From assembly GCA_004335835.1 (NCBI GenBank), contig RWJK01001708.1, positions 1 through 64,000 on the forward strand: 64,000 bases of DNA, given 5' to 3'. The position numbers and the translations under genes were made by a program. Shown here piece by piece: positions 10,601 through 21,900 of the stretch. Every line of letters starts with the position of its first letter. The stretch's first letter is position 1. Under the pieces are notes generated by a model. It made no database searches. It was not told the origin of the DNA and saw nothing but the letters and a program-made list of their open reading frames with translations. Origin of the DNA: Scenedesmus sp. ARA3 (taxonomy: Eukaryota > Chlorophyta > Chlorophyceae > Sphaeropleales > Scenedesmaceae).

Positions 10601-12885
10601 GCACCTGCAGCTGAACCGATGACAGCCAGTGCAGAGCGCACGCCCTCAGGCGTGATCCACGCCGCACCAGCATGCATGCAGAAACCCAACCCCCAAACAA
10701 AGACCGCCCACCTGTGCCAACAAAGTATCAGCATGCATCCTGCAGGTAATGGAGCACCAGGTAACACCAGGCAACTGCAAGCCACGCCATACACACGCGC
10801 GTGTGGCGAGCAGCAGGCAAAGCTCAACCCATCCCACGCACCGCAGCAGCGCTGACGCTGCGCCCTATGCTCAGCCCCATAAAACCGCTAACACACTGAC
10901 AAGCTCTCTCTTGCAGCCGCTGGCACTGCAATGGCCAGCCGCTTGCACTGCCTGAGGCACGTGCCAGCTGCAAGGTGACAGCCTGCAGAGCGCACATGCA
11001 CATCAGGACGGCAGCACCACTCTTGTTGCGGAACACAGCACAACACAGGCATAGTATGAAACAGACAAAACAGTAAGCAACCAACCTCACAGCATGCATG
11101 CATTGTACGCACGCGCTGCGGTGTGACGCAGCACGCGGTACAGCTCAGGGCTTCATACAGCACGACCAAAACCTGCAGGCAAGATATCTGCCAGCAGCGG
11201 GCATCGTCCGTGCATTGCTCTCTGTCGTGCAGCAAACAGTGCCAGTGACTGGACATCAGCAGCACCAACAGTCCTTGCTTGCTGCCCCTGACCAAGTGAG
11301 TGGATGCTCACAGTCCTATACACACCGTCAGATAACGAGCAGTGTGGGTATCAGTGCGCAGTAGTATGCCAAGGGGGGTCTCCACACACAGCAAAGCAGC
11401 GAAACAACTGGCAAAAGCTGCAACCGCGTACTCTCATGTGCAAGCATGCTGATCCCTCTCTTTGCTAGGCAAAACAAGAAGAAACACATACAGCACAACA
11501 CACAACACACCGCGCTCTTCTGGAATCAAATACAATGCGTAATACAACACATGCTTGGGCAAGCAAGGCCCTTGCAGAAGAGGCACACGTACAACTGAGC
11601 AACACACACTGAGGTAACACGCCTGCCACCACTGCTTGCAAGGGCCGATGGAGACGTACTCACCACAAGACATGCTCAGCACAAGCTCCTGAGTCTTCAC
11701 AAGATACATGCTGGGTAACACACACCACACACAGTGAAGCACGCACGTCCCGCCAGAGAGCATGAGAACAGACAAGTGTGGGGGTTGAAGGCCGTCCCTC
11801 AAGCATACATCCTCTCCACAGCTGCACGGCAGCAATGGTGTCACATTGACACACACAGCCGCAGCTGCTGCGCTCAAACATGTCACACACCGTATCACAG
11901 TTATTGACCACCAACCAACACACACAAAGCCGCCGCAAATGCTTTAAAATAAGAGACATGAACCCATGCAATTCCAGCCACACTGTGCACAGCCAACCAA
12001 CAATCGTGCCACACTTGTGTCACACCAGACCGGGTTCTGAAAGTAACACATCAAACATCACTCAGCTCACTCCCTTCCCCTGCCTGCCGCCGGCGCTCTG
12101 CCTGAGCAGCCGCACCACGCCCCGTGCCTCCCAGCCCTGACCCCAGCACAAGATGCATTGTGCATTCTCGCTGTTGTTGGTAAGGAAGGAGGAAGTCTGC
12201 TGCTGTACGGATTCATGAGACATCAGCTGCAGGGGAGCAGTCAAAAAAAGGCTTGCAGGCCATGCTGTAATGCAAGTCATGCACACACAGGCATGCAAAC
12301 TGTTGCACAATCCAAACAAACATGAGGTGTTGCCTCCAGCTGCTGTGCAAGTGGGCTCTTGGCGCCTTCACAATCAAGGCACCACGTACCTTCTTGCAGA
12401 CAGAACCCGCGTCCGCACAGTAACATCATACAGCACTTACTGACACACGCCGATGAACACAGTATATGTAGCAGGGCGCAAAAAATACGTCAGAACCCTG
12501 CAAGGCCCATAATATCAGAATCCCAGCATGTGCACACATTGAACACTAAACACTGTCCATAGAATGTGACTGATACGCTCTTACAGCCACACCATCCAGC
12601 ATCAATCAAGGTGGCAGTAGTAAAAACAGACATACACGGCAGCAGGCTGAGAAGCAAGCCAGACCCTGAAAGGTGCCTGCACACACTAGTGGCAACCCAG
12701 ATCCGTCTGCGACACTTCCACATGCGACAGCGCAATGCTTGCACTATGGTTGGCCCGTGCCCATGCAGCATCAAGCTGCACCTGACCAGCGTGTAGCCGC
12801 CAGCTTGAACAGCCATGACGTAACACACGCATAACAGTGAGCAGGTCGCACACCAGCTTGCGCGCAGCCCCTGCAGCCCCCCTGC
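7602..12885. other. Gene-poor 5.3 kb between convergent genes
   Basis: I find no supportable gene. From 7602 to about 8600 the + strand is T/G-rich, like the tail of the + strand gene before it. From about 8700 to 12600 the composition flips and the + strand becomes A/C-rich and T-poor, as in introns and tails of the - strand genes. That suggests transcription from the - strand, perhaps a very long 3' region of the CCT gene or a noncoding RNA. A CA/GCA microsatellite lies at about 9920-9950. A TTACA at 12581-12585 (TGTAA on the - strand) could be an algal-type polyadenylation signal. Confidence 0.4.
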
Positions 12886-14918
12886 TCAGTGCAGCATCAA
12901 GCAGCCCTGTGACGTGCCGCTGCTCTCGGTCATGTCATGATGCACCTCGTTGAAAAAGTCCTCCCCCAGCATCGGTGCTGCAGCGTCCTCATCCAAACCC
13001 CCAAACCCTAGCTCGAAGCGCCCAAGCAGGTGCATGTCCATCGCATCTGCTGCGGCCGCCTCAGCGCCACTGACACCTGCTGACGCGCGGTTATCTGGCA
13101 TCGCAGCAGCAGCGCCAAACAGCTGCATGGTGCCCCCACAGGCTGCGGCTGCAGCCACATCATCTGCTGCTGCCACGGGTACTGGCGCTGCAGCTGCTGC
13201 AGCGGCATCATGCAATTCCGCAGCCATGCCTGGCAGCTGCAGCGCTTGCAGGAAATCCTCCTGCTGCACCCAGCAACCCATGCCGCCGCCCGCAGCCGCA
13301 GCCGCTGCTGCTGCGCCAAGCGCCGCAGCATCGCCAGCCTCATCCCACACGCTGTAGCCAGTCCCACACGCTGTATCGTCTGCTGCTGCAGCTGCTGACT
13401 CAGCCAGCTCCATTTCTGCGAGCTCTCCTTTCTTCACGAAGCGGCCCTTCACGCGAGGCCGCCTGTCTGCATTGACCTTGCGCAGGTGGTAGCGGATCTT
13501 CTTGGCATGCGTGCGATTCGCACGCTTCTCGCGATAGCGCGCAAGCGCCTCTGCGCGCGTGCGCACAAACGGCTCGGCTGCTGCCGCAGCCGCCGCTGCT
13601 GCAGCTGCAGCATGTGCTGCACGCGCACGGTGGCCGGCGTGGTGGTGCAGCTTGCGGTGCTGCGGAGTGGGGCCGGTTGCTCGCCATGCAACTGCAGGGG
13701 CTCCAACAGCAGCTGCCGTTGCAGCGCTGCCGCTTGCTGAGCTGCTGCGTGCCTGTGCAGCAGGCTGCAGTGCTGCTGCTTGCAGGGGCTGCATGCCAAA
13801 CACCGCGGCAGCTGATATGGCGCCTGCATCCACTGCAGTACAGCAGCCGAGCATAGCAGCACATGACACAGCAGTCACGTCAGACGGTACTTAGCCTGCA
13901 GGCTTGCGTTTATGTGGCAGTTGACTGGGAACCCAATGGCTTGAACAAAGCCATGAGCCCCTGGCCCTCAGAACGTCAGACCAGGGGTCAACGCAACCAT
14001 TCCTGCAGGCAGTTTGCAGAACAGCCGTTTCCTGCAACCTGCGGCAGCGTTGTTTGGCCCGCAGCCTCACCTGTCAACACCACCAGAGGTGTCTGTGCAC
14101 CTGAGGCTGTGGCAGCAGTCGGTGCCATGGCTTGAATGCTGCCTTGGGCGTCTGCAGCAGGGCCTGAGCTGCTGTCACTGCTGCAGCAGCTGCTGCTGGG
14201 CACTGCAACAGGCACAAGTGCACACTGGGCATCTTCTGCCAGCTGGGCAGACACTGTCTGCTGCTGCTGCTGCACCTTGGCACGCTTGCCAGGTGGCTGC
14301 GCAGCAGCGGGTCTCTGCCCGCACGCCTTGTCGCTGCTGCTGGTGCTGCTGCTGAGGCTGCGCACAGCTGCATCAGGCACATGGTGGGACAGCTTGTGTG
14401 CTGCTGCTGTGCAGGAGGAGCCAGGAAGCAGGGGTGCCCAAGCTTGACCGGCTGCAGGAAGCAGTGGAACAGGCATGACTGCGTCCCAGTGCAGCAGCAG
14501 CTCTGGGCGTGCCATGGCGGCTGATGCAGAGGCTTCGACACTGCCGCAGTTGTTTGCGTGTGGCAGCTGCTGATGCTGCTGTGGTGCCTGCTGCATGCCT
14601 GCTTCAATCTCTGACAGGTCCAGGGCTATGACATCTGGTACTGCCAGGTCTGCATCTGGGATGTGGGGTGCAAAGATGCTTCCGCAGCCTGGTTGCTGCT
14701 CCCAGGCACTACAAACGCAGAAGGAGAGCAGACAACAGGACGAGAACAGAATGGAGGCGGCAATCTCAGTCTGGCCTCAGCAAACTCCACGACATTGTAC
14801 TGGGTGAGCAGTCATGGACTAATGTCAGCAAGCAGAGCTCGCTGGCTACCAAGCCCTGCTTGAAATGAAGGTTGCCTCACCTGGCAACTACTTCACGGTC
14901 CAACGCCAAGGAAATCAT
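12886..14918 (-). CDS. CCT-domain transcription regulator
   Basis: Three exons read on the - strand: 14918-14881, 14708-14071 and 13889-12886. They give about 559 residues ending in TGA. The first junction is strong (GTGAGG donor; TTTGTAG acceptor after a pyrimidine tract). The second donor is GTGAGG, but its in-frame acceptor (CTAAG) is weak, because the nearby CTGCAG would run into a TAA; that boundary is tentative. The CCT motif lies around residues 335-380, with [20 protein letters not shown] followed by [21 protein letters not shown] domains occur in CONSTANS-like and pseudo-response-regulator proteins and mediate nuclear localisation and NF-Y or DNA contacts. No B-box or receiver domain is seen, so this is a CCT-only (CMF-like) member. 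Both flanks are Ala/Gln/Ser-rich. A light or clock role is only an inference. Confidence 0.8.
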
Positions 14919-16789
14919 CGATATGGCCTGCTACTGCTTCCTCCTTGCTGTCAGGAATGGCTTTGCCTGCGGTGCAAAGCAGCAAGGTGGTCCAATTGCT
15001 TGATTGTCAGGTGTATAAGATAATTTGAATGTTGCAGAGGCACGCGGTAGCAGAATGCTGGCATAGGCAGCCCGGGCCCAACTCGGACCTTGCCGGCTTT
15101 TCAGACCGCTTGAACAGCACATCAGCGTTACAAATCATACTATAAGTACAAAATAATCAAAAACAGGATAGGACCGAGTTTGGGTGCCCCAGTGTCGGCA
15201 GTTCCTCAGGCCGGGAGACTGCACTGCACATCAGGCAGGGCGCAAGCCTCATGATTAACAAACACACCTTGAAGAAGGTTTTTGGCCAGTTTTAGACTAA
15301 TGGCCTTCTGTTGCGAACCCACTGCTGATTTGTCTGCTGCAGCCTGTTGCGTGTTGTCCTCTGTATGCGTCGTAAATCCAGATGTCTAAGATTAACATGT
15401 TGAATGGTGGGCTTGCAGCAGCGACGTAGGTTACAGATGCGAGTGATCTTGACAGCGAGGTGTTTCTTGGGCTTCTGTACTTTTGTTGGGCCTCGATTTT
15501 CGACCCAGCGATGTCCACAGAATGAAGTCTCGTGTTATATTGTGCTCATCGGCAATATTGTCCTGTGTGCAGGTAGTATGCACCTGCTACAGCCTACACT
15601 ATCGGTCCAAATCTACCACGGGTTTGACTGCGGCTAGCTCAGCGATGTGGCAAATTCAACGGTAACGGCTCTTGGCGAACATACGATCGGGAAGTATGAG
15701 CGGTAGGCTGCACAACGCCAAGAGCGCAGCACAGGACGGCAGAGGCAGCAATGGTGATGGCAAGAGGGCACACTCAAGGGTGCCAGCCACGTTGAGCAGC
15801 ATGATTGACGAAGAGAATGTGATGAGATGTCCAAGCAAGCAATATGCACATGGCACAGCAGCAGCAGCACCCCATCAGCCATGTACCAATGGCAACAACG
15901 CATCTGGGCAGTGTGCGGCATGGTCCCCACTGTGGCGACAATGCTTCAACTTGACCATGCACCTCAACCACATGCCATGTGATGGGCAGAAAGGTTAGTA
16001 AACGGTTTGGACATTACAGGCGCACATATGACAGCCTCAGTGCTACAGGCAACCCTCTCGCCGGCGCACACACCCGACAGCAGCCGCTGCTGAGGGTGCG
16101 GCACCTCGCTTGCAGGCGGTTGCTGCAACCCTGCAGGCTGCTCACACACTGACACGCTGCAAACATGTGTCTCTCTTGCTCATCCTCAACATTTCATGGT
16201 AGCATATTACACGCCTGCCAACACCCACGCCGCTGCTTGATCACGATCCTGCAAGCAACCCAGCCTGCTGGCCCGCATCGCTGCCACTCGCAACAGTGCT
16301 TGCAGGAAACCCAGCTGCCAGAGGCAACTGCCAGAGCCGCGGCAGAGGCGCAGCCTGCACCAGCTTACCCTTTCTTCCACGCAGATCCACGCAGAACCTT
16401 GCGCCGTGCTTCCTCCCGCCTTGCAGGACTGCTTAAGCCTCGCAGGATGGACCTGGCAGCGCCACAGCAACCATCTCCTGCTTGCTGCTCCCCAGAACGC
16501 AGCGTGCTTGGCAGCTGCTGCAGCGCAGGGCGCAGGCTGCTCCTTGACGAGCCCTGCAGCAGCAGACAGGCCTCGCCGAGGCAATCCGCCGAGGCAATCC
16601 GCCTGGCAGCAGCCCACAGCCACACCAGCCAACTGCCGCTGCTTGCGCCAACTCACCCCCTTCAAATGGTGCAGCGACTCCACCAAGCAGCGCAGTCCAG
16701 CACGCCAGCAGCACGCCACAGCAGCAGCAGCAGCAGGCTTTGCTGGATCCCAGCCTTTGTGCGGCAGGGGCTGTAGCTTGCTGCAGCAG
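14919..16789. other. Intergenic: CCT promoter and PRP40 tail
   Basis: No gene is supported. The half near 14919-15660 should hold the CCT promoter. The half near 15700-16789 is A/C-rich on the + strand, consistent with the 3' untranslated region of PRP40. TTACA at 16015-16019 (TGTAA on the - strand) could be its polyadenylation signal. The long open frames at 16165-16870 are low-complexity Ala/Gln/Ser frames without family features. Confidence 0.35.
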
Positions 16790-18852
16790 CTACACCTCAC
16801 CCTCCTCTGGCTCAGCGTCATCAGGAGACCTATAACGGCAGCAGCAGCAGCAGAAGCACAAAGATGTTGAATACAAAGGGTTTAAAAGCTTACAAAGATG
16901 TGAGACATGCACCGCTGCCAGGCAGAACTGCAACATGGCCAAACACTGCTGCAAAATGCACCTCTGCTGAAGGTGGTGGAAACAGCGCAACTCCTCTTGT
17001 GCCAGATGCATCACAAGCGGCTCCACTGCCTCTCCCCCATCTATGCCGTAGTTCCTCAGCACAACCCTCCACAAGAGCACAGCATACAAATGGGAAAGGA
17101 ACAGCAGCAACCACGAGGGCGCCTCACCTCTTGCGGTGGTCCCTGCTGTGCCCCCTGCTGCTGCGCTCCCGGCTGCGATCCTTGCTGCGCTCCCTGCTGC
17201 GGTCGCGCCTGTGGCGCTTGCTCTTCTTTTGGTCATCATCATCGTGCCTGCAGAGGGGTGGCAGCAGCAACAGCAGCAGCAGCAGGCAGGCGAGCAGAGT
17301 CAGCATGGCCTGTGTGTAGCAGTCCCAGAAGTTGCTTCAGCTGTTGGCTGCTGCTGTCTTACAAGAAGACGTACAACAAGAGCTGCCATGCTCCCACGGA
17401 AACCCCTCAACACTTGTGCAGCACAGTGCCGTTGACCGACGTTGACTGCCTGTGCAAATCAACCGACTGTCACGGCAAGCTGGCTCATCCTCTTGGGGAA
17501 CCCCCAAACGACCTCACACAGCACCACTCTCGCAGGCACATCCCAACCTCCAAACCCACAGCTTATCCCCTGCTGCCGCCGCAGCCAGCCACGCACCTGC
17601 TGCTGCGCTTCTTCTTCTTGCTGCCGTCCTCATCATCGTCCCTGTCACGCTTCTTCTCTTTGGCCTTGAGGCGCTCGATGTGCTCGTCAAACAGCTTGTG
17701 CGCCACCTCAGCGCCCACCTGGGTTGTTAGTGTCACAAGTGTGGAAGCAGGCAGGCAGATCAGTAACACGTTATGAAGCCGATCATTGTGGCAACCCTAC
17801 TCACGTTAGCACTCCCTTACACCCATCCTAGTTGCACTGCACACCTGATGATACTGTAACAACACCCATGACATGCTGTCACATGTTACATAACATGTTA
17901 TATAACACACTCACCGCCACGAACTCGGCCTCGCCCTTGAACGCGTCCTCAAACTCCTCCCAGGTGGTGCTTGCGTACAGGCCCTCCGCGCTGCGCACAA
18001 AGGCGGCAAACTTGTCGGCCGCCTTGCGCTTCTTCTTCTCTGCCTCTGCAGCCTTCTCCTTGGCGCGCCCCACCTGCAGCGCAGCAGCACGCAGAATAAC
18101 TAAATACATTACTTGTTGCAATCTGCTGTGATATGTGCAGCCTAGGAGCTCAACAACCTCTTCTAGTAGCAACTGCTGACAGCCGCAACATGTCACACAT
18201 GTGCTGTCTGCGGGCTGCAAGCAGATGCACAACTGCGCCAGTACAAACACTTTGAGCAGTTGTAGTTTGGAGCACAACTGCTCCTGCAGCTGCTGGTGTC
18301 AGCAGCAGCACAGCAGGTGCTGGTCCCAGCAGCAGCACAGCAGCAGCCGCCGGCCCACCTGCTCCTCAAAGTAGCAGCGCTTGTGGCTATCCCGCATGGC
18401 TGCCAGCTTGGAGGCCAGCTCAGCAGCACCCTCCTTGGCGCCCTCGCCTGCGGCAGCAGCAGCAGCAGCAGTAGCAGCAGCAACAGCGTCTTACTTTGTG
18501 AATATCTGCAGGTGTTGTCACATGCACAACGCCGGCGAAGCACATATCACTGCACCGCATACACCCCATGCGCCCACGTGTACTGACAGACTCTATAACA
18601 CAGCAGGCGAGCCAACTCCCACACCCACACCCACGCAGCACCCACTGCCCCACAGCCTTGCATTTCACTGTGTGAACTCGTTTTCATACATCTTTTCATA
18701 CATCCAGAACCCACCATCCTGCTGCTGCTGCTGCCCTGCCAGTGCCTCCAGGTAGGCCTCGTAGCTGGAGTCTGCTGCTGCCGCCCAGCCTGCAGCGCGC
18801 AGCGCCTCCTTGAGCAGCGGCTTCGCCTTGTCCCACTCCTCCTCCAGCTCCT

Positions 18853-18909
<57 letters not shown>

Positions 18910-21900
18910 AGGGCAAGGCGGTTGTTTGAGTTGTCGGAGTCGCAGGTGGACGTCTTGTGACATTCCCACATACACGCACACGCTCAGCCTTAATCGACCC
19001 ATCCAAGTGTTTTTAACCCCGGCCCTTGTGGATGACAGGCCCAGTCATTATTTCAAAAAGTCACATTACACTGTCATAACACACTGTTATAACACGTCAC
19101 CCACCAGGATGACGTCCTCAAACAGCTCCTTCGGCCTGCTGCCGGCCGCATTCTTCTTCACGGCCTTGTACTCCTCGCTCTCCTCAATCAGCGGCGCATA
19201 GGCCTTCCAGCGGCTGTGCACCGTGATGCTGCCCTCGTCGCGGTGGCGCAGCAGCAGCACGCGGAACGCGTCGCGGTTCTTGCGCTCCCTGCGTCGCGGG
19301 GTGAGGGTGCGGCATGCGGTTGGGGTGGTGTAAGGTGGGGTGGAATGTAGGGTTCAGCACAGGCGAATGAGGCAATGCTTGGCGCAAATTAAGGAGGGAA
19401 GAGCAGCCCCCTCAGAGACGACTGTAACACCCTTTGGAAAGTAAGCAATGCAACAAGGCAAGTGCTTCAACGATGCTTCATCAGCCCCCACAAGCTCTCT
19501 CACCTGCGCCGCACCAGCTCCTTCTCCCGCTCCTTGGCCTGCCGCTCCTCCTCCTCCAGCTGCCGGATGTGCGCCTGGAACACCTCCAGGCGCGTCAGCC
19601 GGTCCAGCGCCTGCACATGGGGTGAGAAAAGTGGCTTTGAATGTGTTGTGTAAGCAAGCAGGCATGCAGGCAGGCCGGCAACCATCCAGCACGCACACAA
19701 GGTAGCATTGTATTCCCACTGGCGCTGCGCCGCACCTCGTAGGCCTCCTCGTCCTGCAGCTTGGCCGCCACCTTGCGCCAGCTGAGCATTGATGAATCAT
19801 ACTCAAACAAACAAAATAGCACGTCCATACGTTGGTTCAATCCGCACCTCGTAAGCCTCCTCGTCCTGCAGCTTGGCCGCCACCTTGCGCCAGCTGCTGC
19901 TGGGCTTGAGGCTGCTGCGGGCCAGCAGCTCCTTGAAGGCAGCCACGGCACTCTCCTGCTTGCGCTTCTCAGCCTCAACCCTGAAATGAGGTGCAGCAGA
20001 TGGGTTTTGCAACGGAGTTGGGGTTGAAATGTATGCGTGAGAGAGTGACGAGTCACCATACGGCAGCAGCAGCAGCAGCAGCATGAGGGCAGAAGCAGGC
20101 CTTGAAGGCAGCCACAGCACTCTCCTGCTTGCGCTTCTCAGTCTCAACCCTGAAGTGAGGTGCAGCAGAAGGGTTTTGCAAAGGATATGCATCATGATGA
20201 GTTGCCATGCGATAGCAGCAGGGAGCGCAGCAGCAGGATGGGTCAGTGCACAGCAAGAGACCGTGGTCAGCACATGTCTAGCCGCCGTGTGTCACTGTGC
20301 ACGACACAAAGGCAGGTGTAGGAACGCACGCTCAAAGACAATGCAGCAGCAGCAGCAGCAGCAGCCGAAGCAGCAGCGCAGGCCCACCTCCTGCGCTTGA
20401 GTGCCTCCATGTGGTCCTTGAACAGCTCCCGGCGCAGCGCATCAGACTCCACCTCCTGCAAGACAGCAGCAGCAGCAGCAGTTTGACCGTGTTTGACCAA
20501 GTTTGAACAGCACTTCAACCAACAGTTTGGCAATCACGACAGCTGATCCGCGGTGACACAGCATGCACTTGCAGCAAGAACGCATGGTGCGTGGGCAAGC
20601 CATCACCTGACACACATCATTTGCCGTACGCCGCATCTGCTGGAAAGCTCCTGCAGCCTCAGCTAAGGCCGCCTCACGCACCACCCCAGCAGCATAGAAG
20701 CACTGGTGTTACACTCTTACAGTCTGTCAGCCGCATGCTGCAGTGCATGCTGCAGTGCATGCTGCAGTGCATGCTGCAGTGCATGCTGCCGCGCGCAGCG
20801 CACCTTCCAGCGCCCGTCGTGGTTGAGCAGGCGAGCAGCGCGGTCATACGTGTCACCGGGCTCCAGCTCAGCAGCATCCTCCAGCAGCGCCATGAAGCCT
20901 TCTTTGGCAGCGACTTGGCGCCGCCTTGCCTCCTCACGCTCAGCAGCGCGCCGCGCCTGCACAGTTGCAAGTAGCATGCACATGTAATGTTGGACAGATG
21001 ACTGGTAAGTTGAAATCCTCCAGCAGCGCCATGAAGCCTTCTTGGCAGCGACTTGGCGCCGCCTTGCCTCCTCACGCTCAGCAGCGCGCCGCGCCTGCAC
21101 AGTTGCAAGTAGCATGCACAACAACTGTTTGTGGATGACTGGCAAATCATATTCTGCCAGCAGCGTCACGAAGCCTCTTTGGCAGCGGCTTGGCACCGCC
21201 TTGCCTCCTTGTGCTCAGCAGCGTGCCGCGCCTGCAGGCAGAAGTTTGGATAAACAGGCATTCAGCAACAGGATGCCTGTCAGCAGCGCCATGAAGCCCT
21301 CCTTGGCAGCGAATTGGCCCCGCCTCGCCTCCTCACGCTCAGCAGCACGCCGTGCCTGTACAGTTGCATGCAACAGTCACAATATATGTTTAATGTGGCT
21401 TTGATGTTGATGCATGATCATATCTCAGCATCCTCCAGCAGCGCCTTGAAGCCTTCTTTAGCAGCAACCTGGCCGCCTTGCCCCCTCACGCTCAGCAGCA
21501 CGCCGCGCCTGACACCTTGCGCTAGCTATGATGAGTGCACAGCAGTTGTAGTTGTGAAACAGCTGTCCACACATCATGCAGGGTAGGTGGAGAAGTCGAC
21601 AGCGGCTACTGTTTGCCTTGGTGGTTGAGACACGACATATCTAGGGTGTTTGGGGCCCCAACACACAACATTGGCGCCTGTGCACGCCCTTACAAAGCAT
21701 GATAGCATACCCAGAATGCAGTTCTAGCAGGTGTTTGTGTCCTTTGCGTCGAGATAGCATGTGCATTCCATGTACAGAGTAAGACGACGCTCACAGCATA
21801 CATAGACAGCACACGCCACCGCGGCCCGTCCCGGCACACCAACCCTGCCACACAAAGACCCACAGTCTGCCCAGTGCCTCACACTACTGCCCAGAGCCGC

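Noticed and set aside
16165..16870. Coding frames of 150-200 residues
   Set aside because: They are low-complexity frames in the presumed PRP40 tail, open on both strands, with no family features.
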